This document shows, in pieces, positions 1 to 8,003 of a stretch of 16,170 nucleotides of DNA. The position numbers and the translations under genes are program-made. The notes beneath the pieces are model-generated. The model searched no databases. It was not told where the DNA came from and was given only the letters and a program-made list of their open reading frames with translations. Source of the DNA: Stramonita haemastoma (lineage: Eukaryota; Mollusca; Gastropoda; Neogastropoda; Muricidae); NCBI GenBank assembly GCA_030674155.1, contig JASPKP010005256.1:1-16170 (forward strand), written 5' to 3'. Numbering within the stretch: position 1 is the stretch's first letter; every line of letters starts with the position of its first letter.

Positions 1-715
1 CACTCTCTCGTCCCTTTTTCCCCTCCTTAAAAAATAAAAAAGTTTTAAAAGGACAGAAAAGGCCCTATATTTTCCTAAACCAATCAAATTTGCACGGGAT
101 TGTTTGCGCCCCGGGGTTGAAGCTGGGGTCGAAAAAAAAGTTTCCAAAACTTTGGGACTTTTAAAAGCCCGGATTGTACCCCTGTCTCTCTGTTCCCACA
201 CTGTTTGGGACTGGATGCAAATAAAAAGTTCGGGTGTGGCTCCTGTTTTTTGGGGTTTTTAAATTTTCTTTACTTGTAAGCTTTTTTTCATTTTTTGGTT
301 GTTTAAACCCAAAGTGAAACCCCCGGTACGGGAAAAATTTACAGACACCTGCGGGTAGAGAGCTTGAATTTGTGTACAAAACTTCAAATTATGCTAAAGT
401 AACAGCTAATTTTTATCTTGCTATGGGGTCTTAATCTGACTTTTTAAAAAATTTTTGGCACACTTCACCAAGGGAGGGGCTTTTGGGGGGCCAAATAGTC
501 CAAAAAAAAAAAAGGGTTTTTCCCCGAAGTCGGAAAGTGGTTCCCCTGGTTAGTGTTTGGGGAAAAGGGTCCCCTTTTCCCAAAAATTTTATCTTTTTGT
601 TGAACATCGGAGCTGAAATCCCGGGGAAACGCAAAATAAAAGGGAAAAAGCCCTTTGATGAATAATATACTTTTCCCCCCACCCATAGCACTGGGAGTTC
701 ATACTGCTCAATACA

Positions 716-853
716 CACGGGGCAGGGTGCACGAGCACGAACAACCCCACAAAACAAAATACAAAAACACACCCCACGTATACACACAAAAGCACACACA
801 AACCCCAAAACCCCCACACACAAACACCCCACGCACGTGTGCCCCACACACAC
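716..853 (+). repeat. Imperfect CA microsatellite, left arm
   Basis: This is an impure CA-rich tract (CACACA mixed with AAAACAC, ACCCC and CACGTG-like interruptions). It occupies the same place as the GT tract at 6830-6946 in the mirror arm, between the block with GCACTGGGAGTT and the block with GCTGTAGCGA. The two copies differ strongly in their interruptions, as expected for a repeat tract read with many errors or evolving quickly. Confidence 0.8.
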
Positions 854-1151
854 CGCATTTAAACCAATTTTTCCCTTTTATTTATTTGTTGAAAATTTTT
901 TTTTTCTTTTTTTTAAATTTTTTAAATTGTGCTGTAGCGATCAATACGGCGTTGGACCCAAAAATTTTATTAAAAAAAAATGTTAAAAAATTATCTCGGA
1001 AAATCAAAGTCAAACTTTTATTTCCAGATGGAATAACAAATCAAAAAACATTGATTTCTTTTTGTCATCAAGCCATTTATCTTTTGGGGGGAAAAAAACC
1101 CTTTCAGAAAATTTAAAAATTAACTAAAATTTAAAAATTTTGATACCCTTT

Positions 1152-1702
1152 AAAAAATACTATATTTTTTGTTTTCTTTTGCTTTTTTCCGCATTCTTTT
1201 TCTTTGCATTTCTTCTTCTTTGTATTCTTCTTCTTCACATTTTTCCCTTTTTCTTTCATTTTTCTTTTTTTTTGATTCCTTTTTTTCTTCCCATTTGTCT
1301 TCTTTTTCCATACTTTTTCGCATCTTCCCCTTCTCATCCTTTCCCCTTTGCAATTTTTCTTCTTCGAATTGTCTTTGCATTTCCCTTCTTCTTTCTTTGC
1401 CTTTTTCCCCGCTTACAATTTTTTTCTTTATATAATTTTTTCTTCTTTTCTTTTCTTCCCTTTTTTCTTTTTTCCCTTTTTCTTCTTCTTCTTTTTCCCT
1501 TTCTTCTTCTTTCTTTTTCCCTTTTTCTTCTTCTTTGCCTTTTTCTGCTTTACATTCTTTTTTCTTTTTATATTTTTTCTTCCCTTTTTCTTCTTCCTTC
1601 TTTCTTTTTCTTCTTTCTTCTTTTCTTTCTTCCTTTTTCTTTTTCTTCTTTTTTTTCTTCCCCTTTTTTCTTCCCTTTTTCCCTTTTTCATTTTTTACCA
1701 CC
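1152..1702 (+). repeat. Long TTC/CTT pyrimidine tract, left arm
   Basis: About 550 bases are almost pure pyrimidine on the plus strand, built from TTC, TTTTTC and CCCTTT units with regularly spaced TTTGCATT or TACATTC interruptions (1206, 1348, 1376, 1534, 1550). This interruption pattern suggests a degenerate longer unit. Open frames here read as Phe/Ser/Leu-rich on the plus strand and Lys/Glu/Arg-rich on the minus strand; both are translations of the repeat. Its mirror is 6010-6560. Confidence 0.9.
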
Positions 1703-2160
1703 CGCATTTGTTTTCCCAGGTAAAACTGGGGGGTTTTTTAGCCAGGAATTTTGATGGAGATTGTAAAGAGGGAAAGTTTAAAGCGACATTTTCAAATGTT
1801 TCCATCTTTTTCCTAAATCGGGGTCGTTAAATTTTTCCTTTTTGTATTTCCATTTTGCTTTTTATAAAATCTTCAAAGATGTTGTAATTTTTCTACCGAC
1901 AAACTGTTCAAAGGGTAAAAAATATACGGTTGGGAATTTATCCCTTTGTTCCTTCCCCGTACAACTGTTTTTACTCTTTAAGGCAAGAAAGTATTTTAAA
2001 ACCTTTTTGACTCCCAGATTGTATAGTATTTTAAAACTCCCTCGTTTTCTGCTTTTTTCTTTCTCCCCCTTTTAGTCATTTTCTTTTTTCCTTTTTAAAT
2101 TTTTCTTTGTAGTAAAGGGGATCGAATTGCCTAGAAGAGGAAGAAAAAAAAAAAACAACC
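1703..2160 (+). other. Unique block between TTC and CAA tracts, left arm
   Basis: This non-repetitive block starts with TTTTCCCAGG (1711-1720) and contains TTGATGGAGATTGT (1751-1764) and AGATTGTATAGTATT (2016-2030). All three are found in reverse complement in the right arm (about 6007-6020, 5962-5973 and 5705-5722). A short pyrimidine-rich stretch ends it. No conserved reading frame is shared by the two copies. The tract-then-CCCAG arrangement resembles a 3' splice acceptor, but nothing downstream supports an exon. Confidence 0.6.
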
Positions 2161-2229
2161 TTTAAAAAAATGGTAATTTACTTTGGGGCAGAAAGATGGG
2201 AATAAAACCCGCAAGAAAGGGTAACATCA

Positions 2230-2292
2230 ACAAGAAGACAATCAAAAACAACAACAAAACAAACAACAACAACAAAAACAAAAAACCCAAAG
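2230..2292 (+). repeat. CAA microsatellite, left arm
   Basis: An AAC/CAA repeat (ACAACAACAAAAC-type units). In the mirror arm the GTT tract at 5450-5517 sits at the matching place, flanked by the same AGAAAGATG- and GACAGTAACC-like sequences in reverse complement. Confidence 0.8.
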
Positions 2293-2590
2293 GGTAAAAA
2301 AAAAGAAAGCAGTAACCCGAAAAATTTAAACAGCAACAGAAGCTACATAAATCTGGGTCAAAAGGGAAACCCTGAGTGCGCCCGTATGTACAAAACATGT
2401 GTGATCATGCATGCATACACGATAAAACATATTTAATAACTTTTTTAAAAAATCCCCCCAAAATAAAAAGTTGTTGAAAAGAAAGCAAAAAAATTCGGAT
2501 AAACCAAATTTGGGGCAAACTTTAAAAAAATTTGCTCAGTTTTGCAAATTCAACAGCCACCATAATTTTGCGCTTTATGCACATTTCATT

Positions 2591-2606
2591 CCCCCCCCCC
2601 CCCCCC
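2591..2606 (+). repeat. Run of 16 C
   Basis: This homopolymer sits directly before a CACTTCGTTCGCACG string. The mirror position in the right arm (about 5141-5152, near GCACGAAGTTTGGGG) has only four G. One of the two copies is therefore wrong or has expanded. Confidence 0.85.
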
Positions 2607-2616
2607 ACTTCGTTCG

Positions 2617-2725
2617 CACGCCCCCACACACACAAACACACCCACACACCACACCCCAAAACCGCGCAACCACAAACACACACACAACCACAAAAACCCC
2701 ACACCAACCCAAAACCCAAAACAAT
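2617..2725 (+). repeat. Second CA microsatellite, left arm
   Basis: A CA-rich tract with AAAACC and CCAAC interruptions. Its mirror is the GT tract at 5036-5136. Both are bounded on the inner side by ACAATCGCACA (2721-2731) or its reverse complement (5022-5032). Confidence 0.85.
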
Positions 2726-3224
2726 CGCACAAGGCCCGCAAAACATCTTAATCCAATTTTTAACTTTCCCTATTCCACATTATTATTCAGGGTTTCCAAA
2801 GCTTCCAAAAAAATGTTCCCGACACAAAGGGAATGTTATAAAAGGGCTTAATCGTGTTTAACCCCCGAAAATTTTTTGGCAGGAAAGAATTTTTGGGGTT
2901 TTCCTTTTGTTTAATTTTTGGTTTTTAAGACCCTGGGGAAAAGGTGCCCGGGGGGGGCCCAAAAGGTTTTTAAATTCAGGGAGAGAAGGAAAAACCAAAA
3001 ACATTGGGGAAAAATTGGTCCCCAAACAGTGGGTTTTTATGCTCACCGCTACTGATTAAAAAAAGACACCCTTCATTTTAAAATGGGAGAGGATGACAAC
3101 CCAAAAAGGGGCGGGTTTATCAACAAAAAATTTTTTAAAAAAAACAAACCCTTTCCACAAATTAATTTTTGGTTTTGTACCAAAAAACCCCCATCCGGTC
3201 AAAAAAAAAAAAATTTCGTTTTGG

Positions 3225-3545
3225 GTTTTTTCCCCCCGGGGGTTGTGTGTGGGTTTTGGGTTTGGGGGAATTTTGGTTTGGGGGTTTTTTTGGATTGGGG
3301 TTTTTAAAGGTTGTGTGGGGTGGGTTTGGTGGGTTTCCCCCCTTGCTTCCACCCGGTTTTGCGTTTTTTGGGGTTGGGGGTTTCCAATTTGTATATTGAA
3401 ATTTGGGATTGGTAATTAATTTTGGGGGTTTTCGGTTTTTGTTTGTTGGGGTTTTTGGTTTTGGAATGTGAACCCGCTCGCCCCGGCCACCCAATTTTTG
3501 GTTTTTTTTTTGGGGGACTTTTGTGTTTTTTGCTTTTAAAAAAAA
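3225..3545 (+). repeat. Degenerate G/T-rich homopolymer tract, inner left arm
   Basis: About 320 bases are made mostly of alternating G runs and T runs (GGGTTTTT, GGTTTGGGGG). The mirror region in the right arm (about 4250-4560) is ordinary mixed sequence and aligns poorly with it, although the flanks align on the outer side (CCATCC at 3191-3196 with GGATGG at 4597-4602). Either the two arms really differ here or base calls in this arm have collapsed into homopolymers. Confidence 0.55.
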
Positions 3546-3631
3546 TTTTAAAAATGTTTTTTGGTTTAAGTTTTTTGCGTTTTCAAAGTGTTGGGTGTTG
3601 TGTTCGAACCGGGGCCTTTTCTGGGGGTTTT

Positions 3632-3720
3632 AAACCACCCCCCCAAACACACAAAAACGGGGAACAACCAACAACACCCCACCAAACCAACCCCAAACAC
3701 CCTTTTTTCCCAACAAACTT
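3632..3720 (+). repeat. C/A-rich tract near the centre, left arm
   Basis: An AC-rich tract with CCCC and AAAA runs. It sits where the reverse complement of the GT tract at 3934-4058 should fall and is probably a badly read version of it. Confidence 0.55.
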
Positions 3721-3764
3721 TTCCACCCTAAACCCCCTTTATTTTTAAAAATGGGGGGAAAATC

Positions 3765-3909
3765 CACAACAATTTTTCAACAACCCCTTAACCAAACATT
3801 TTTTGCAAAAAGGCAACCCGGTTTTTTTTTGGTTTTTTTTTTCAATTTTTTTTTTGTCTTTTAATTTTTTATATTATTGTTATTGTCGTTGTTTTATATT
3901 GTTTTTAGC
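3765..3909. other. Centre (axis) of the inverted repeat
   Basis: The innermost clear match is the run of six G at 3753-3758 against six C at 3915-3920, with neighbouring sequence also alike (a TTTA-type string on the outer side, AAATC with CAACAA-like sequence on the inner side). This puts the axis near 3837. The remaining sequence is T-rich on the plus strand (3820-3900), with ATTATTGTTATTG-like repeats, and its counterpart at 3765-3830 is degraded and only loosely complementary. The unpaired spacer is therefore at most about 145 bases and may be close to zero. Confidence 0.7.
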
Positions 3910-3933
3910 GATTTCCCCCCTTTAACATCAAAG

Positions 3934-4058
3934 GGTGAGTGTGTGTGTGTGTGGTGTGTGTGTGTTTTGTTTTGTGCGTGTGTGGGGTGTGTTTTTGTTG
4001 TGTGGGGGTTTTTGGTGTGGGTGTGGGGTGTGGGTGTGTGTGTGTAGTGTGTGTGTGA
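3934..4058 (+). repeat. GT microsatellite near the centre, right arm
   Basis: A fairly clean GT tract (GTGTGTGTG with TTTTGTTTTG and GGGGTGTG interruptions), the first recognisable repeat after the axis. The Thr/His/Pro-rich minus frame and Cys/Val-rich plus frame across it are repeat translations. Confidence 0.85.
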
Positions 4059-4966
4059 GGTTCCCTAGAGAGACTTTTTGGGTTCACCAAACACGCAATC
4101 ACTGTGAAAAATGCTTTTACACACCGGTTGAGATTTTTTTCTCAATAAAAATGGCGTTTGAAATACATTTAGAATATAAAACAGCTATATTTCGACTTCC
4201 CCCAAAATCTTTTTTTTTTTAAAAGGGGGTGCACGTTATTACTTAGAGCTTGTTCCTTTCATGGGATGGGAAATTCTCAAAAATTTTTAAAATTTTTTTT
4301 TCGAAACAGCTGTTGAATGTAGGTAGGGATTTCCCTCAGTCCCCGGAAAACCCAAAGGAACTTTCGCTCCAAGCTCCAAAAAGCGCAAAAACCTGGGGGA
4401 AGGGAAAACATGGGGGCAAAGAATTTTTTTTGCAGCAGACCCACCACTCCACGTTTACTGGGAAAAATCCCTTTGGGGAAAAACAAACGCCGATAGAGTA
4501 GTTCCGTTTCCCGTTGCGGGGCCCCCAAAAACGTTGCCGTTACAAACCCCCAACCCTTGGGGGGCTCCAACTTCCCCCAATTTTTTTTTTCTTAAAGGAT
4601 GGTGTAAAAAACGATATTGTGTGTAGGCTGTTTTTTTTTAAAAAATTTGTTTGATAAACGCTCCTATGTTGGGCATCCCCTCCCGTTTTTGTACGTAGGT
4701 TTATTTTATAATCAGTAGCTGGTGGCATCCCCCAACCACGTTCGGGGCCAAATTCCCCTTCCCCGGGTTTTTTTTTTCCTCTCTCTCCTGAACCCTTTAC
4801 CTCTTTCCCCAGGGGCCATTTTCAGGGTTTTTAACAGCCAAAAACACATAGAAAAACCCAAATTCTTTCCCCGCCAGAAATTTTCCCGGGGTTAAAACGG
4901 TAAGCTTTCCTTATAAAAAATTTCCTGTGTTGAAATTTTTTTGGGAAGCTGGACCTGAATTTAAAA
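4059..4966 (+). other. Non-repetitive stretch of the right arm; no gene seen
   Basis: About 0.9 kb of mixed AT-rich sequence. The outer part (from about 4597) mirrors 2780-3196. Open frames of 60-97 codons exist on both strands (for example minus 4277-4570) but show no domain, no repeat-free conserved motif and no counterpart frame in the left arm. I see no RNA gene. Confidence 0.6.
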
Positions 4967-5035
4967 ATGTGGAATAAGAAATTTTTTATTGGGTTAAGAT
5001 GCTTGCAGGCCTGTGCGATTGTATGTGGTTTTTTG

Positions 5036-5136
5036 GGGCGTTGGGGTGTTTGTGTGTGTTGTGTGTTTGTGTGTGTGCGCGGGGTGTTGTGTGTGTGTTT
5101 TGTGGTTTTTGTGTGTGTTTTGTTTTGTGCGGGCGC
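5036..5136 (+). repeat. GT microsatellite, mirror of 2617-2725
   Basis: A GT tract with GCGCGGGG and TTTTGTGG interruptions, ending in GTGCGGGCGCACGAAG. The Cys/Val-rich open frames starting near 4967 and 4999 run through it and are artefacts of the GT repeat. Confidence 0.85.
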
Positions 5137-6009
5137 ACGAAGTTTGGGGAAAATTTCATGTTTCATGACGAAAAATTATGTGTTTGCTGTTGAATGCTAA
5201 ATGAGCAAAGTTTAAAACTGAACCAAAGTTTTTTTCCCGAATTCGTTTTCTTTAATTTTTTTAAAAACTTTTTGTTTGGGGGGAACTTTTAAAAAAAAAA
5301 AAAATTTTTTTTTTGTTCTTTCGTGTAGGGATGCAAAGATCCACATGTGTTTTTAAAATACAGCGCACTCCCACGGGCCCTGGGGGCCTTTTTCGCAATT
5401 TTTTGTAGCCTGTTGCTGTTGATTTTTGGTTACTGTCCTTTTTTCTTTTTTTTCGTTGTTGGTTTTTTGTTGTTTTTTGTTGTTGTTTTTTGTTGTTGTT
5501 GTTGTTTTTCTTGTTGAAAGTTATCCTCTTGCTGTTTATTGCATCTTTCTGCTCCGTGGGGAAAACCATTTTTTAATTTTTTTTTTTTTTTCCCCTCCTT
5601 TTTCTAGGGGCAAATTTAGATCTTTTTATTTCCAAAGACAAATTTGAGTCTAAGAAAAATACTCAAAAGGGGGAAAGAAAAGAACAGAAAAAAGAGGGGT
5701 TTTACAATACTGATACAATTTGGAGTCCCCAAAATTTTAATACACTTTTCCTTGAAGATAAAACGTTGTTACGAGAAGGAAAAAAAGGGGTAATTCCAAA
5801 ACCCTTTTTATTGTTAGCATTTTGAACATTGCTGTCCCGGAAAACAAATTCAAAATCTGAAGTTTAAAAAAAACAGCAGGGGAAATACGTGAAGACAACT
5901 TTTTGGACACGAGTTTGGGAAAAAAATGGAAACATATGTAATTTCGCTTTTTTCATTCCCGACAATCTCCATCACAATTTCCTTTGGGTAACCCAAACCC
6001 CCCAAATTT
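5137..6009 (+). other. Non-coding stretch of the right arm around the GTT tract
   Basis: Apart from the GTT microsatellite (5450-5517), this holds AT-rich sequence with long A or T runs (5290-5312, 5576-5591). The parts at 5640-5970 mirror 1750-2080, and 5140-5320 mirrors about 2410-2600. No coding frame or RNA gene is recognisable. Confidence 0.6.
5450..5517 (+). repeat. GTT microsatellite, mirror of the CAA tract
   Basis: A GTTGTTTTTTGTTGTTG-type repeat on the plus strand. It pairs by reverse complement with 2230-2292. The Val/Phe-rich frame through it and the Asn/Gln/Lys-rich frame opposite are repeat translations. Confidence 0.82.
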
Positions 6010-6560
6010 CCTGGGCAACAAAAAGTGTGGTAATAAAGAAGGAAAAAAGAAGAAAAAGAAGAAGAAGAAGAAGAACGAAGAAAAGAAGAAGAAGAAGAAG
6101 AAGAAGAAGAAAAAAGAAGAAGGGAAAAAGAAAAAGAAGAAGAAATATAAAAAAAAAAAAAAAGAATTTGAAGCAAAGAAGGCAAAAAAGAGAGAAGAAA
6201 AAAGAAGAAAAAGAAGAAAAAAGAAGAAGAAAAAGAAAGAAGAAGAAGAAAGAAGAAGAAAAAAGGGAAAAAGAAATATAAAAGAAAAAGAATGTGAAGC
6301 AGAAGAAGGCAAAGAAGAAGAAGAAAGGGAAAGACGGGAAATTTGAAGAAGAAGAATTTCAAAAAGGGGAAGGATGAGAAAAAGGGGGAAAAAATGCGAA
6401 GAATATGTTTAAAAAAGACTAAAAGTGAAGAAGAAAAGGAATGCAAAGAAGAAAAATTTCACAGAAGAAGAGAAATTTTGAAAAAGAAAAAATAAAAAGA
6501 AGAAGAATGCAAAGAAAAAAGAATGCGAAAAAAACAGAAGAAACAAAAAAATTTAGTATC
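6010..6560 (+). repeat. Long GAA/AAG purine tract, mirror of the TTC tract
   Basis: This plus-strand purine tract is rich in GAA and AAG, with interruptions such as GAATTTGAAG, GAATGTGAAGC and GAATGCAAAG. In reverse complement they correspond to the TTCGCATTC, TTTGCATT and TCACATT type interruptions of 1152-1702. There is a pure GAAGAA run at about 6056-6112. The long open frames through it are Lys/Glu/Arg repeats with no domain; I reject them as genes. Confidence 0.9.
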
Positions 6561-6829
6561 TTTTAAAGGGAGTAATAATTTTTATGTAGTTAAAATTTTT
6601 AATTCTAAATGGTTTTTTCCCCCAAGATGAATGGTTTATGACAAAAAGAAAACAATGTTATTTAGATATTTAAACCTTTGGAAAAAAAGTTTTGACTTTG
6701 TTTTTCCCGAGATTTTTTTTTTAACTTATTTTTAAAAATTTTTGGGACCCAACGCCAGATTGTCGCTACAGCAGCAAAAAGAAAAAAAAAAAAAAGAATT
6801 AAAACAAATAAATAAAAAAAAAATGTAAG

Positions 6830-6946
6830 TGCGTGTGTGTGTGTGCACACGTGGTGTGTGTGTTTGTTGGTGTTTGTTGTGTGTGTGCATGGGTTTTTTA
6901 TACTGTGGGTTTTTATTGTGGGGGTGTGGTCGTGTGGTTTCACATT
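6830..6946 (+). repeat. GT microsatellite, mirror of the tract at 716-853
   Basis: On the plus strand this is a GT tract containing GTGTGCACACGTGG and GTTTGTTGG interruptions. Its reverse complement is the partner of the left-arm CA tract. The CACGTG-like centre is also found in the left copy (near 834-839), which supports common origin. Confidence 0.82.
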
Positions 6947-7556
6947 TACGTTGTATTGGCAGTAGAACTCCCAGTGCTATGAAGGGGAAAAGTAATTCAG
7001 CTATCATCAGGGTTACCCTTTTAAATTTTTTGGGTTCCCCGCAAAAGCTCCCTTTAAAATAGATGATTTTGGTAATGCGACCGTTTTTTAATCACTAACC
7101 CGGTGCCACTACCCACTTCGGGGGCCCCTTTTTTTTGTGGGCATTTTTGGGCCCCCAAAAGTCCCTCATAGGAAGTGTGCCAATTTTCAAATGTCAGATT
7201 TTAAACCACATAGATGATACGTTAGCTGTTTCTGGCATAATTTGAAATCGTACACAAAATCAGCTCTCACTGCAGGTGTCGTGTTCTCTTACTGGGTGAC
7301 ACTTTTGATTTAACAACCAAAAAATGAAGAAAAAGTTTTAAAATTAAAGAGATAAACCCAACAAACGGGATGCACCAGAACTGTTATTACATCCATCAAG
7401 CAGGGGAACGAGAACAGTGTCCACCCCGTCGTATAGCTCAATGTTTTGGAATCTCTTTTTCGACCCCAGCTTCAACCCCGGGGGCAGCAATCCAGTGCAA
7501 TTCGTTGGTTTGGAAAATGGCTTTTGTCCCTTTTAAAATGTCTTATTTTTTTAAGG

Positions 7557-7713
7557 AGGGAAAGAGGGGCGAAGAGTGGAGAGAGGAGAGAGGGAGAAGA
7601 GAGAGAGAGAGAGGAGAGAAAGAGAGGGGGGGAAAGGGGAGAGAGAGAGAGGAGAAGAGAAGGAGAGAGCGAAGAGAGAAGAGAAGAGAGAGAAGAGAGA
7701 GAGAAGGAAGAAG

Positions 7714-7745
<32 letters not shown>

Positions 7746-7893
7746 AAGGAGAGAGAAAGAAAAATAGGTTTTTCTGTCCTTCTTTGTTGGTTTTTTTTTC
7801 AAGGAGGGAGAGAGGAACGGGAAGAGAGAGAGAGAGAGAAAAGAGAGAGAGAGAGAGAAGAGAGAGGAGAGAGGAGAGGGGGAGAGAGAGAAG
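7557..7893 (+). repeat. GA microsatellite block (first)
   Basis: Almost pure purine on the plus strand, made of GAGA, GGAGA and GAAGAGA units. It is broken once at about 7765-7800 by a T-rich piece. The Arg/Glu-rich plus frames and Ser/Leu-rich minus frames through it are repeat translations. The outer end of the right palindrome arm grades into the start of this block: the first bases of the window, read in reverse complement, resemble 7560-7590. Confidence 0.92.
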
Positions 7894-7903
7894 ACAAGCA
7901 GGG

Positions 7904-7904
7904 C

Positions 7905-7950
<46 letters not shown>

Positions 7951-7967
7951 CAGACAGACAACAGACA
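7904..7967 (+). repeat. AGAC tetranucleotide microsatellite
   Basis: About eleven perfect AGAC units lie at 7904-7948, followed by degenerate ACAGACAACAGAC units. It continues the GA block with no spacer of unrelated sequence. It is read as an Asp/Arg/Gln/Thr repeat on the plus strand and a Cys/Leu/Ser/Val repeat on the minus strand. Confidence 0.95.
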
Positions 7968-8003
7968 AAACAGGGCATAGAGGGGATAGAGAAGAGGGAC
8001 TAG

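Larger units (their letters stand above)
1..3830 (+). repeat. Left arm of a giant inverted repeat (runs off the left edge)
   Basis: Read forward, this arm matches the reverse complement of about 3845-7590 in the same order. Anchors found by eye include left 113-131 with 7461-7479, left 371-394 with 7235-7257, left 686-699 with 6966-6979, left 931-960 with 6744-6772, left 1753-1764 with 5962-5973, left 2011-2027 with 5710-5725, left 2721-2730 with 5023-5032, left 2772-2780 with 4967-4975, left 3048-3056 with 4711-4719, and left 3116-3123 with 4651-4658. The match already exists at base 1, so the arm begins before the window. Copies differ by many small indels and some substitutions. About 3240-3720 aligns poorly. 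No gene is visible inside. It may be a genomic palindrome or a fold-back sequencing or assembly artefact; I favour the artefact. Confidence 0.93.
3845..7592 (-). repeat. Right arm of the giant inverted repeat
   Basis: This is the reverse-complement partner of 1-3830. Reading the minus strand from about 7590 inward gives the same series of blocks as the left arm: the unique flank with the GGTTGAAGCTGGGGTCG-type string, a CA tract, the block containing GCTGTAGCGA, a TTC tract, the CCCAG block, a CAA tract, a second CA tract and the CTACTGATTA block. It is shorter than the left arm over most intervals (for example 2803 bases here against 2985 on the left between the outermost and inner anchors). 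Its homopolymers are generally shorter, so it may be the more faithful copy. No coding frame survives in both arms, which argues against a hidden gene. Confidence 0.93.

Noticed and set aside
1140..1830. Phe/Ser/Leu-rich open frames resembling multi-pass membrane proteins, with Lys/Glu-rich frames opposite
   Set aside because: They are direct translations of the TTC/GAA tract in several frames at once. There is no conserved start, and the mirror arm does not keep the same frame or length.
5850..6446. 198-codon Ser/Phe-rich minus-strand frame
   Set aside because: It is the mirror-arm TTC tract read on the minus strand, with no domain and no agreement with the left-arm frame outside the repeat.
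1..7592. Foldback (TIR-type) transposon with long inverted repeats
   Set aside because: No outer terminus, target-site duplication or transposase remnant is visible, and the left end is outside the window. It remains an alternative, but fold-back artefact is simpler.
7904..7967. CRISPR-like regular repeat
   Set aside because: It is a continuous tetranucleotide microsatellite with no spacers.
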